The notes under the pieces: generated by a model | Database searches by the model: none | The model's input: the letters and a program-made list of their open reading frames with translations, nothing else | Told to the model about the DNA's origin: nothing | In this document: positions 38,401 to 46,570 of the stretch, in pieces | Position numbering within the stretch: position 1 is the first letter of the stretch | Layout of the letters: each line of letters begins with the position of its first letter | Program-made: the position numbers and the translations under genes | DNA from: Gordionus sp. m RMFG-2023 | Lineage: Eukaryota > Nematomorpha > Gordioida > Chordodea > Parachordodidae | Assembly: GCF_954871325.1 (NCBI RefSeq) | Contig: NC_088779.1 | Span: forward strand, 17,920,846 to 17,984,845 | Length of the DNA stretch: 64,000 nt | Direction of reading: 5' to 3'

Positions 38401-41400
38401 GTATTTGCATCCAAGACATTTTGATGAAATAAATAGTAAAGGTATTTCTGAAAAGGCCTTGGAAAAACTGGCACAATTGGCATAATTGAGTGTTAAATTA
38501 CGTAACGAATTATGTTCATTTGCCAGTGTATTCAAAGATTTGGTAGCAGCGTATGTACAAGTGAGGAGTCAAATGAAGAAGATGGAATATTACAATATGA
38601 TAATAACTCTGTGATAATAAATATAACAAGTGTTTAATATGCGTGTATGAAATTCTTAAGATACAATATGCATAAAAGTGACACTAATTTATTTGGCATA
38701 TGAATACATTTTAACTTTGTCATTTACGCAGGTTAATTGCATGAAAACATTTAGTAAATTAAAAATTATAAAAATAAGCTGAGAGCTAATATTGACCAAG
38801 AAAAATTAGAAGCGTTTTTAATGATGTCAGTTAAACGAGAACTATTAGCGCAGATTGAACTAGAAGATATTGTATATTTACGCAAAGGTTCAAAGTTAAT
38901 GAGAGATTTATTAACGTAAAAATTATATATATTCTTAATTCTTTTATTTGAATCTTATTAATATCTATTTACAATTGATTTTATAAGTGCAGCAATTTTA
39001 TTCTCTGTAATTTTCTATAACTGCAATAACTATATGTTTAATTAATTGATTTGATATTGAGTATGTATTTTTTTATATTTAACATGTGATGTATGATTTG
39101 ATTTTATAGTGCAATATCGTTGTAAATCTAATATAAAATATATATGTGCAATGAATATTATTTTATATATGAATATGATTTTAGATGCGCTTTTTTTTAA
39201 ATAAAATATATTATTATCGTATAATAATATTCTTTTTTTACTAAAAATGTAAATCATTTGAATTTTCAAAAATAAGAAGTAATAAAAATCATGTAAAGCG
39301 AAAAAGCCATTTAAGAGAACCCGGTCGAAGACCGGGCAAAAGCGGAGGAAGGGGGGATATGGGGGCAAAGCCCCCATATAAACGAGGCCTCTATAAAAAA
39401 TGCCCACGAGGCCGTAACGTCGCCAGTCCGCCCCTGCCTGAGAGAATCAAAATTTTTACTTTGCAAAATCGTCTTTGATTTTAAGAAAAATATATGTGAA
39501 ATTCAATAAAAATCCTTAGCTTCAACCCAGATTTTTGAACTAAGTATTCCTTTTATTAATAATAAGAAATGAGTTACCTTTCTATGAATTAAAATTTCTT
39601 TTTCATAAAAATAATTAGATTTCTAAGTGTTTGTAAAGATTATAAATCACAATTAATCAATTCTGGTACTTCAGACTATATTTTAGAAGATTTTTATCAA
39701 TCAGTAAATAATTTTTTTTGTATTCATTTTTTTTATTAATATGATTCTAGGTTGAAACTTCATTAATCAGTATCAGGGATAATTTACCAGAGGGCAATTT
39801 AGATGAAATTTTTAATGATGATGGCTTATCAAATTATATAGTAATTTATCTTAGGTTAAGTGAATCTATTAATATTTTTTACTATCTTGTTTTTTATGGA
39901 ATTTCTTTGACATAAACATTCTATTTTTTTATATATTAAATCTGAATACAATCAAATTGTATAGATTTAGATAAAACATTTCTGAATACTCATTTTTCAC
40001 TACTATATTTTTACTATACCTAAATAGACTTATCACTTCAAGATATCTAATAAATAATGCCGATTTTTTCCAAAATTTTATCGAGGGTTATGACAACGTA
40101 GAAAATTTTTGCGCCCAGGTTATCATGAATTTTAAGCATTAATTTATAAAGGTGTATCTATTGTCACTTAGTTATGTAATTTTACAAATTTTTCCTTTTT
40201 ATCTTTATAAAACTTAAATCATAGCTAAAAAATTAGATTAATCTATTTTGAATATTAGAGGTACACGATAATAGAATATCTGCCAATTTTTAATGTTATA
40301 ACAAATGGAAAATTCTTTAAAAATGAGAGAATTGAGGTGTGGCTTATTTAATCCCCAACTTTTAAATAATATGTCTCAAAAGTTTATACAAATTGAAACC
40401 TTTACTGTTTAATATATAATCTCAACAAAATTTGCTCAATTTTTTTATTTTTATAGAAATATTATGCTATATTATAATTTTACATTAAACACAATAAAGT
40501 TAGCTTTTGAAATATATATAGTTTTAGAGAGATCTTTAAGTTTTACATGCACACTGAGCCTTTTATCTAATTAAAACATTTTTGTGTTCCTAAAATTCAA
40601 TTTAACATTAATTTTGTTCATTCCCAATTTTGATCATATAACTAAAAAGTGGAATTCATCCTTGAACTTAAATGGGCAATACCACCCCCCACCCCCCGAT
40701 ACAATCTTCCCTTCCATCAAAATTTGATTGACCATGTTTTCTATCATTGATATCGCTTATGCAGTACAAATCAATACTCTTAAATTTGACGAATCTATTA
40801 TGATTGGCTTGAAACAATAATCATGAATTTTCTCATGAAGAGCCTAGAATACTATTGGTCTTCGATGAATTTGGCTTCATAACATATTATCTCTACAGCT
40901 TCTGCCCTGACAACCAAACTTTTTAATTAATCTTTCCCTTAGAATCAATGTATATTACATTTCCTTGAATCGTCTCGCCAGATCATTTTCTGTTAGCTCC
41001 ATCTTAGGGCTGCAAATAAATTCGACAACCTGCTGAACAACTTTTTATTTGTTTTAATAGTCTGACTCTTTGCTTCATTCAGATTTCGAGTTCTAAAATT
41101 ATTAAAGTTACTTTAATATAAGACCCGAGGATTATTCCTTTCGCCATATCAAAAGAAATTTGGTTTCCGGCATATCAATCCTGGATTATTAAGTCCTCCA
41201 AATTAATTTCCCCCCTTTTTTATTTTCATTATGTTTTTGTTTTAATGTCCTTTTATATTTTTAAATAAAATTCATCTTTTTAAACAACAAAAAAAGATTT
41301 TATAATATAAAATGATTAAATGAAATTTATACTTTACAAAACATTCCATAATAAACAAGCCTAAAAATGATTTAGAATCTTAAAAAAAATCAAGAATTTG

Positions 41401-41827
41401 TAGTATCGATATCTGATAGTGTATCAGCATATACAAAAATAATTTAGTATTGTATCGAAAGGCAGGAAAATCCTGGATCGTGTATCTCTTTGAATATTTG
41501 GAATTAAATTAACCAGTTTTTTATTATAAATTTTAATATAACAATTTTTTTTAGGAAGTGGAAGTTATGAATAGGGAGAGCGATCATATACATATCTTAG
41601 CATTATCTTCGGCCTTAAGCGCAACGATACTTATAGAATATCTAGATAGAAACTTAAATCCTAATAATGCTGATAACGATGTTGACAATAGCAGTAGTAA
41701 TCAGATTTCTATTAAAAGTTCTAATCAACATACCTTTGGATCTGATGGAAACGATGATTCACCATCCCAAATTTATTTATTATATAAACCAGGGCATTAC
41801 GATATAATATATCCAAAATTGACATAA
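23402..41827 (+). CDS. OTUB1: Otubain (OTUB1-like) ubiquitin thioesterase, multi-exon
   Basis: Otubains are OTU-family cysteine proteases of the cytosol and nucleus that cleave Lys48-linked ubiquitin and restrain some E2 enzymes. Exons with GT/AG borders: 23402-23457, 23492-23587, 23637-23755, 39619-39703, 39751-39854, 40028-40118, 41555-41827. All phases agree. The product, about 273 residues without the first exon, aligns end to end with OTUB1. It has the DENILTYQKRLEEE N-terminal helix, catalytic DGNCFFRAFAFSY (Asp and Cys), IVIYLR, ITSRYL, FFQNFIEG, ESDHIHILALSSALS, and catalytic His in YLLYKPGHYDIIY. An Asn/Asp/Ser-rich insert of about 25 residues precedes that last strand. Introns measure 34, 49, 15863, 47, 173 and 1436 nt. 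A first exon at 23251-23347 (ATG, donor GTCGAA) would fit in phase but is unproven. The donor at 39704 shortens one helix by about 7 residues relative to vertebrate OTUB1. Confidence 0.92.
23492..23755 (+). CDS. OTUB1: Otubain exons with the catalytic Asp/Cys loop
   Basis: Two exons (23492-23587 and 23637-23755) split by a 49-nt intron. The first encodes a helix ending DNDPLYIEKLK. The second encodes ELSNKYAFIRRVRG and then DGNCFFRAFAFSY, where the Asp and Cys are the catalytic residues of the OTU fold. The donor after 23755 is GTAAAA, and the following intron is 15.9 kb. Confidence 0.9.
25384..26458. mobile_element. hAT-type element with perfect 8-bp target duplication
   Basis: Identical CTTTGGAC copies flank it at 25376-25383 and 26459-26466. 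Ends: TAGAGGTCTGCATTGGGC on the left and the inverted TAGAGGTCTGTAGCCCACCC at the right. Subterminal GGGCGGGT blocks are repeated on both sides. At 1075 bp it encodes no transposase. Most of its left half is a piece of a Gypsy-type polyprotein, so it is a non-autonomous element with captured or nested sequence. Confidence 0.85.
25537..25872 (-). mobile_element. Ty3/Gypsy fossil fragment, end of reverse transcriptase into RNase H
   Basis: A fragment carrying LELILETDASNQRFGAVFMQ, the junction of reverse transcriptase and RNase H typical of Ty3/Gypsy elements, followed by YTSRTLQDAKKNYSTMDKEA. It is a short isolated piece of an old retroelement lying inside a hAT-type element. No LTRs are seen. 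Confidence 0.75.
28400..29022. repeat. MITE with inverted ends, GGTTCGG/CCGAACC-rich
   Basis: The left end, CAGGGATCCAAACCAAACC, and the inverted right end, TAAGGATCCGAACCGAATA, are similar. Inside are many GAACCGG, CCGAACCTGAAC and TTCGAACC motifs on both strands. The flanks AAAATAAG and AAAATAAA nearly match, compatible with an 8-bp duplication. No coding frame. Confidence 0.55.
29874..30078. repeat. Family B MITE, 205 bp, near-perfect target duplication
   Basis: Flanked by CATATAAT (29866-29873) and CATATAAC (30079-30086). It starts TAGTATTGTTAAACG and ends TTTAACAACACTA. The two halves are inverted copies, each with AATATTTT(T/A)C and GGCTAACT/AGTTAGCC. The 8-bp duplication suggests mobilisation by hAT transposase. 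Confidence 0.7.
30120..30266. repeat. Left remainder of a degenerate minisatellite
   Basis: Carries the same phrases as the array at 36704-37190: CATACTCACCC, ATCAATGTAATTAATCGATC, ATACCCA, then ATGGGTATCAATATAAT. It is the left flank of the hAT insertion at 30267, so one original array was split by that insertion. Confidence 0.6.
30700..32058 (-). pseudogene. hAT transposase, catalytic and dimerisation part
   Basis: The frame at 31415-31948 contains LTCHFIDEKWEMKSLL, DSHSGENI, CNNASSN and CEILHVRCFAHVLNLVVQ, the standard run of hAT catalytic-domain motifs, then RWNSSYLM. The C-terminal dimerisation region reads SPLEWWRLHGDRFSVLSKMA and then ASCERLFSIGTN across 30730-30900, in two frames. 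Just upstream of 31948 the phrase NPTNVPFLG is typical. The N-terminal half is displaced beyond the inner transposon, at 34665 onward. Broken by that insertion and by a few frame changes. Confidence 0.8.
32059..32565. repeat. Left long terminal inverted repeat of the DDE element
   Basis: Nearly the reverse complement of about 34160-34658 over its length, including GGCCATATCTCATGA-type, CTTTTTGAGATATT-type and ACTATTTATATTTA-type segments. The divergence between arms is visible but small, suggesting a moderately young insertion. Confidence 0.7.
32800..33726 (-). pseudogene. DDE transposase-like protein, arthropod/cnidarian-type orphan family
   Basis: Three overlapping frames on the minus strand read in order: a CxxC-containing start (33496-33726, KICSSCRKKY), then AYAFVVQDHAQGFHWTNNQA (33254-33577), then a 156-residue stretch (32800-33270) with IYYFFDGAVTQYKN, AEWHFFATAHGKTPC and MAARASLQRPY. 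Asp in VQD, Asp in FFDGA and Glu in AEWHF are placed as a DDE triad. I recall similar hypothetical proteins in many invertebrate genomes, usually with SDGAASQYKN and EWHFFATSHGKGPCD. That is memory, not a search. At least two frame changes separate the parts. The long terminal repeats around it support a transposase role. Confidence 0.6.
34160..34658. repeat. Right long terminal inverted repeat of the DDE element
   Basis: Partner of the left arm. Its outer end, GGAATACAACATAT, abuts hAT coding sequence. Confidence 0.7.
34723..35010 (-). pseudogene. BED-finger N-terminus of the split hAT transposase
   Basis: Reads LIWNHYLHDAKKETAKCKIC, then NVEIMCKKKTTSALINHNK and RFHQKQ: the aromatic, CxxC and HxxxxxH pattern of a BED zinc finger, followed by a linker reaching LKSNIPFKILATQ. 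The same finger (CNHC...INHYNRFH) is found in the hAT at 10671-12392, consistent with one family. Confidence 0.75.
35560..36150. repeat. Three-copy tandem repeat inside the hAT element
   Basis: Units of about 200 bp share AATCTATATAAAATATCTAC, ATTTCATTATAGATTTTATT, TTTAGTAGCATAAATTTCC and AGGTGAAGG(T/G)GATTATGAC. Copies start near 35569, 35785 and 35985, the last one truncated. They are well conserved, so the expansion is recent relative to the element. Confidence 0.75.
36704..37290. repeat. Degenerate minisatellite, roughly 110-bp units, with C-runs
   Basis: About four to five units carry the phrases TTTCATTTGATACCCAT, GTTGAGATATT, a C-run of 7 to 11, ACTTACCT-like, GTGAGTATCAATGTAATT and TTGATCTTT. 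The array continues on the other side of the hAT insertion at 30120-30266. Confidence 0.65.
37328..39436 (+). mobile_element. hAT transposon with perfect 8-bp target duplication
   Basis: CCTGAGAG at 37320-37327 is repeated at 39437-39444. The terminal repeats CAGGGGCGGACTGGC and inverted CAGGGGCGGACTGGC match perfectly. The interior carries a decayed transposase on the plus strand. The right subterminal region has CCGGTCGAAGACCGGG and GGGGGCAAAGCCCCC hairpins, also seen in diverged form at 22466-22555. Length 2109 bp. Confidence 0.9.
37740..38930 (+). pseudogene. hAT transposase (DUF4371/dimerisation type), broken
   Basis: Pieces in order: IRWWAREKALRSIYG, IFEIMGPLSYLQTKK, LNETLSYLKLPESIR, ELIDLYRFEVFRLIIDQI, VQYLHPRHFDEISKGI, and LRANIDQEKLEAFLMM with a final frame ending LRKGSKLMRDLLT. 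These match the C-terminal half of hAT proteins related to THAP/GTF2I-repeat hAT transposases. The N-terminal half is missing and there are several frame breaks, so this copy cannot move itself. Confidence 0.7.
39619..40118 (+). CDS. OTUB1: Otubain middle exons
   Basis: Exons 39619-39703 (FLSVCKDYKSQLINSG, then SDYILEDFYQS), 39751-39854 (DEIFNDDGLSNYIVIYLR) and 40028-40118 (LITSRYLINNADFFQNFIEG, then VENFCAQ). These fill the ubiquitin-binding region of the OTU domain. Intervening introns are 47 and 173 nt. Confidence 0.88.
40119..41554. other. Last otubain intron, no other feature
   Basis: 1436 nt of AT-rich DNA with donor GTTATC and acceptor TTTTTTTTAG. A short C-tract lies near 40685-40698. 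Nothing else seen. Confidence 0.6.
41555..41827 (+). CDS. OTUB1: Otubain last exon with catalytic histidine
   Basis: The acceptor TTTTTTTTAG ends at 41554. The 90 codons start EVEVMNRESDHIHILALS and end with YLLYKPGHYDIIYPKLT and a TAA stop at 41825-41827. His and Asp of GHYD complete the catalytic site. A hydrophilic insert rich in Asn, Asp and Ser lies between IEYLDRN and the final strand. Confidence 0.92.
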   Translation, partial: EVEVMNRESDHIHILALSSALSATILIEYLDRNLNPNNADNDVDNSSSNQISIKSSNQHTFGSDGNDDSPSQIYLLYKPGHYDIIYPKLT

Positions 41828-42000
41828 AATTATCTAAAATTTGGTATTTGTTTACAAATGATTTATATAAATATTAAAAAATAAAGTATTCTTATATAAA
41901 TATAAAGATAATGCGAATGCTAATATGATATAAAATTCTTCCGAGAATTACAAAAGTGATAAAATTAATAAGCCATTTGAAAGGGTTATAATAAAATTTG

Positions 42001-42158
42001 TTATCCTCTGCTTCCCCAGAAACCTTGCGGCGGTACCCTTTTATCAGTCATATCGTCCATCACTTTATAAAAATAATTATTTTTAATTAAATTACGCAAT
42101 TCGGCAATGTTATATGGAACCCCACTCCAATCCTGGAGCAGGGCTATTTTAACGGGCC
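42001..42158 (-). CDS. Last exon of an unidentified host gene, convergent with otubain
   Basis: Minus-strand open stretch of 52 codons ending at a TAA (42001-42003), beginning after an acceptor-like CCAAAAG. It reads VKIALLQDWSGVPYNIAELR and later FYKVMDDMTDKRVPPQGFWG, with clearly non-random composition and GC-richer codons than the flanks. Its stop lies 173 bp from the otubain stop, so the two genes converge, a common arrangement for neighbouring host genes. I do not recognise the family. A small protein of a multi-subunit complex is possible but is guesswork. Upstream exons were not found. A short frame starting MSFLTRNCSFTFSG near 44172-44213 is a weak candidate first exon. Confidence 0.5.
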
Positions 42159-42664
42159 CTTTTGGTGATAATTTGTAAATTTTAAAAAAAATAATAAACT
42201 TGGTTAAAATATAATATAATTAATTTTATGAAATTATTTAATTTATTGATAATGGTGAGCCGAGTTTTAATTTCATTAGAGTCCTTAAATTCAATTTTTT
42301 TTTTGATGGTTTTTTTTAATTAATTTTTTTTCATATCCAAACCCAGCCCTAATTTTTATTTATTTTCAGGCTAATTTTTTTAATAAATGAAGAAAAAATA
42401 TATTTTTTATCATTTTTAAGCTTGACGCGATTTTTTAGAAAAAAAATTTAGTTCCAGGCATCAGTTCGACTAATTTATTGTTCATTTTTATCTATTTTTT
42501 ATATGAAAGTTTCAAATTGTTTGTAATATATTTCGTTGTAACCAGAATTTTAAACCTAGACTAAAAAAAGGCAGTTTCAGTTATTAGATGTTTTGCTCCT
42601 TTTCTGAACTTTGTTATTAACACAAAAATTTGGAAAAATATATGAATTATTATTTTGTTAGAAC

Positions 42665-43201
42665 TAGTGTTGTTGAACGGCTCTTTGAGCCGATTGTTAA
42701 AAATATTACTTAGTCCTAAAGATTTTTCTCGTAGATGGCACAAAAGTATGGACACGAGATCTGCAAATCACGGCCCCGCCGGAACTCTTCTTTTAAAAAT
42801 AATTTAATTTCGGGCTGGGTTGGGCCTACATTTTAAAAAAAAGAGTCGAGCGTAAATTTTTTAATAAGATATCATTAATTTTATGAAATAAATTGATATA
42901 TTTTAATATTCTTTCAAGAAACAGGCGCTTATTTTTACTTATAGAGTATTTTTACAATCAAAAAAATATTTAAATTTTATATATTTAAATAAATGGCTTT
43001 CCCGATGGGACAAAATCTTTGTTTTTATTTCGGGACAAATAAAAAAATTCGTTCTAGATCGAATGATCGGGCTTAAAAGCCCGATGCAGATCACTAATGG
43101 ACATCTATTAACCAAATCTCGAGGCTTGGACAATATTTTTCTGGCCTAAATGAGTTAGTCGTTTTAAAAATTGGCACAGATCGAGCCTTTTAACAAAACT
43201 A
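42665..43201. repeat. Family B MITE, 537 bp, perfect target duplication
   Basis: GTTAGAAC at 42657-42664 and 43202-43209. It starts TAGTGTTGTTGAACGGCTC and ends GAGCCTTTTAACAAAACTA (inverted match). The interior includes GCCCGAT-rich sequence not present in the short copy at 29874-30078. Confidence 0.75.
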
Positions 43202-43209
43202 GTTAGAAC

Positions 43210-46200
43210 AAGTACCTTTCTTGTAAATGTAAAAAACCATCTTTTTAAAATTTAGAAAATTTCTGATTCTTAGATTCGAAATGATTCTTGATTTATATTA
43301 TATAATTATTTTATACAATTGATTGAAAAAGGAGAAAAATATATATATAAGGATTACCGAAATATTTTATTACAAACCCTTTGTCGAAAGTTAATCTCAT
43401 TAGTAAAGTAATAAGTTGGTAAGATACTTTTTTGAATGACCTTATTACTCCTTATTTTTATCGTTAATTATATTTTCTCAAATTTTTATAGACTGTTATA
43501 GATTATTAAAAGCAAATATTCCATAAAATATATTATAATGATGAAAAAAAATGTAAAAAGAAGTCGAACTTATTATAAGGAATGGCATATTATTTTAAAT
43601 TTATTTTAAAAATATTATTCATTATAAATTATTGTTAGATCAATGTAGCAGAAAACTTTTAAAAAGATTGGGAAATAGAATCGAACTAGCGCTGAGCTGG
43701 GGACAGCATAGAGCCTATTGTTAAATTTTTTATCAATTTTCGATTCGGTTTAAAAATTAGTTACCTATACCGGTTATTTAAAAAAAATTTTAATAATTAA
43801 TTTCTATTTATCATAGATTAAATTAACCAGTTTATTTCTATACATTTTTTAAATATAAATTTAGAAAATATAAAATGAAATGAATTTCTATTTTGAAACT
43901 ATTTATTTTACAAACTTTATATTTTATTTTAGATAATTTTTTTTTAAATAAATAAGAGATATTCATAAAATTATATTATATTATTATAATTATTGATTTT
44001 AATTACTTATTTTTAAATTTTATCACCTTTTATTTTTTAAAAGTTATATATTACAATTCAATTTTTGCTTGTAAATAATTATACATCAATATAATATAAT
44101 ACGCCATATTTCAAGCTTGAAGGGGATGTAGCTAACACCCAGAGAATGTAAAACTACAATTTCTAGTTAAGAAGCTCATCTTTCCCAACTTCTATTTAAA
44201 CTGCTAAGAAAAGAATTAAAGGAAATTTTTTTTGATGAAATAGGAAAAATATTGTTCTAGATTTCATGATAAAAATATGGTATTCCTTATTTATAAAAAA
44301 TACATTTATTATTAGTCGTGGGGAAATTGATTTAGTGGAAAAATTTAATGTAAACATTTCGTCAATTAATTATATTAATGAATTTTAATAATTTTATAAG
44401 AAAAAAAAAGTGTCAATAGGGTTTTGGTAGTTATCAAATTCAATAATAAAAAGCATACGCTAAAGAATAAGGATGGCTCATTTAAATACTGTTCTTATTT
44501 ATAGATGAAGAAATAGTATATGCGAAAAATAATAAAAAATTTTAGAAGTAAGGTTGTCCCGCACTTTTTTTTGAACATAATTCATTCATTTTTTAAATTA
44601 TCGGGTGCCCCACTTAAAATGTTGCTACTTTAAAGCCTTCTACCAAAATCTATCAATTTAAAATTTAGAGATATCATTTATAAAGGATATGTTTAACTAT
44701 TCTTGAAAAAAAATTTTTAAATTAATTTTTTGTGTGGTAAATTATTTATATTTTTATAACTATTCTTTCATTAAATAATAGACATAATAATAAACAAATA
44801 TAATATTAGCAGAAAAGTTTATTTAAATTTAGGATCGTCTAAACTAAATCACAATTATTTTACCTCAATTTATTTTCAATTTTCGCCAAAGACAGCATTG
44901 TTTTTTTATTCGTCAAATTATAACTCCTTATTTCCTTTGCAATTTATATCATAAGGGGGGGGGGGCGATATCTGCGCTTTATGTAAGCCTTTGGCCAGGT
45001 TACATTCTTTTTTTTAAATTTACTTCCTTTTTTAAATGCTATTTTCTGAAAAATTTGAAATAGTTATTCTAAAAGGTAATTAGTATATTCATTTTGAGGG
45101 GAAAAAAATTTACGAGAGAGGCGTAGTGATATCAACTTTTTGCTTAATGTTTACTAAATTTTTAGAGGGCAATTAGTGAATTAAAGTTCCAGCATTTGCT
45201 TTCATAACACGTTTATATGAGATCTTTGGGTGCCATTATTTAATAAAAATGGTTTTAATAAATGTGGACTTAATTTTAAAAATGAATTTTTTCTATACTA
45301 TGTGCGACGTTTTATGTTGACCAGGACCACCCAATATAATATGTAATAAACTAAAAATGAATTTAGATTTTTCTTTTCGGCTTGTGTTAGTTTATTTATT
45401 TTTTTTAAAAAGTGTCCGCCAAATATATTTAACTTTTAAAAATGAGCCTGAAAATATAACATTGGGTCCAAATTTCATCAAATATCCACGATTTTTTTGT
45501 ATATTAATTTTAAATTTAACTCAAAACAATTTTTAATATTATAACCTAATCTATTCTTGGAGGATGATTTCTGAAGAAAAAAATGTCCCCAGCTGGATTC
45601 CAACCAGTATGGTTCAGTTCTGGAACTGATCTTCAGAAACAACCCTAAACTATAATGTAAAATCCAAACCGAAGACCATGGGCCAGGACAATTTTTATTT
45701 TAGTTTAAATATCAAAATAATATAAAATGCATGTAGGCTAACAACATAACAATCATTGGCTTCAGAAAAAACAAATCGAGCTTAGCATTAACACCCCTAA
45801 ATTAAAAATTTTATATTTTTAGCACCTTTTTAAAAAATAAGGCAAATTTAATTAAACCAGTTATTAGGACCTGTCCTAAGTCGACTTGCTATAACCTTAA
45901 TTTATAAATAATTTTTATGGATATTATACAATATTAAAACTAAATAAAAGTCAGTAACCCCTCCAGAAACAACACATATTTGACCAGCTTCACTGAAAAA
46001 TTAGATTATTTATTTTAAATAAAAAGATGATAGAAATATTAAATTTTAATAAGGTTTAGATCGAAGCGAACTACCAAACTGCTTCTAAAGTCTAAACCGA
46101 ATGAGCCACATATGGAACTCCAAAATAAAATTTAAAAATTGTTTATAAGAATTATTTACGACCTTTTCTAATATTTTTATAAAAACACATAAATTTTAAA

Positions 46201-46570
46201 AACGTTTAATAGCTAACTTAATATCATTACCAAAATATATGTTTAAAATTTTTTTTAATTAAATAAAAAAAATGGTTTTAAAATATAAAAATTTACTTTA
46301 TATTATCAAAATATTTAATATATCTTTATTTTGCAAGAAAATATAAATTGAAAAGTTATTAAACTATCCTAAAGCGATGTGAATAATTTGGTATCGGTAA
46401 AAAATTAAAGGTATCGGCTCGAGATTAATACTCAGTAGGAGTTATTTATGAGGAGAAGAAGATAAATCAACTTTGAACGCTAGCTAATATAAAAATGTCA
46501 GAAAATCTTCTATAGTATGCAAATTTTATTACATTTAAACATGAATGCAAAAATCAATATATTTAATAGT
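43210..46570. other. No gene seen
   Basis: AT-rich DNA with a G-run at 44956-44965. Scattered phrases with GGTTC/GAACC (43740, 45600) look like worn repeat ends. No coding supported. Confidence 0.4.

Larger units (their letters stand above)
23756..39618. other. 15.9-kb intron of the otubain gene, transposon-filled
   Basis: Holds, in order: a hAT element carrying a Gypsy fragment, a GGTTCGG-rich MITE, a family B MITE, a minisatellite, a hAT interrupted by a DDE element, and another hAT. The parts at 23757-25375 and 26467-28399 contain no gene I can support. A 25-base similarity in opposite orientation links about 24278-24302 with 28180-28205. Confidence 0.8.

Noticed and set aside
38210-38535. 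Two minus-strand frames
   Set aside because: Shadows of the plus-strand hAT transposase remnant at 37740-38930.
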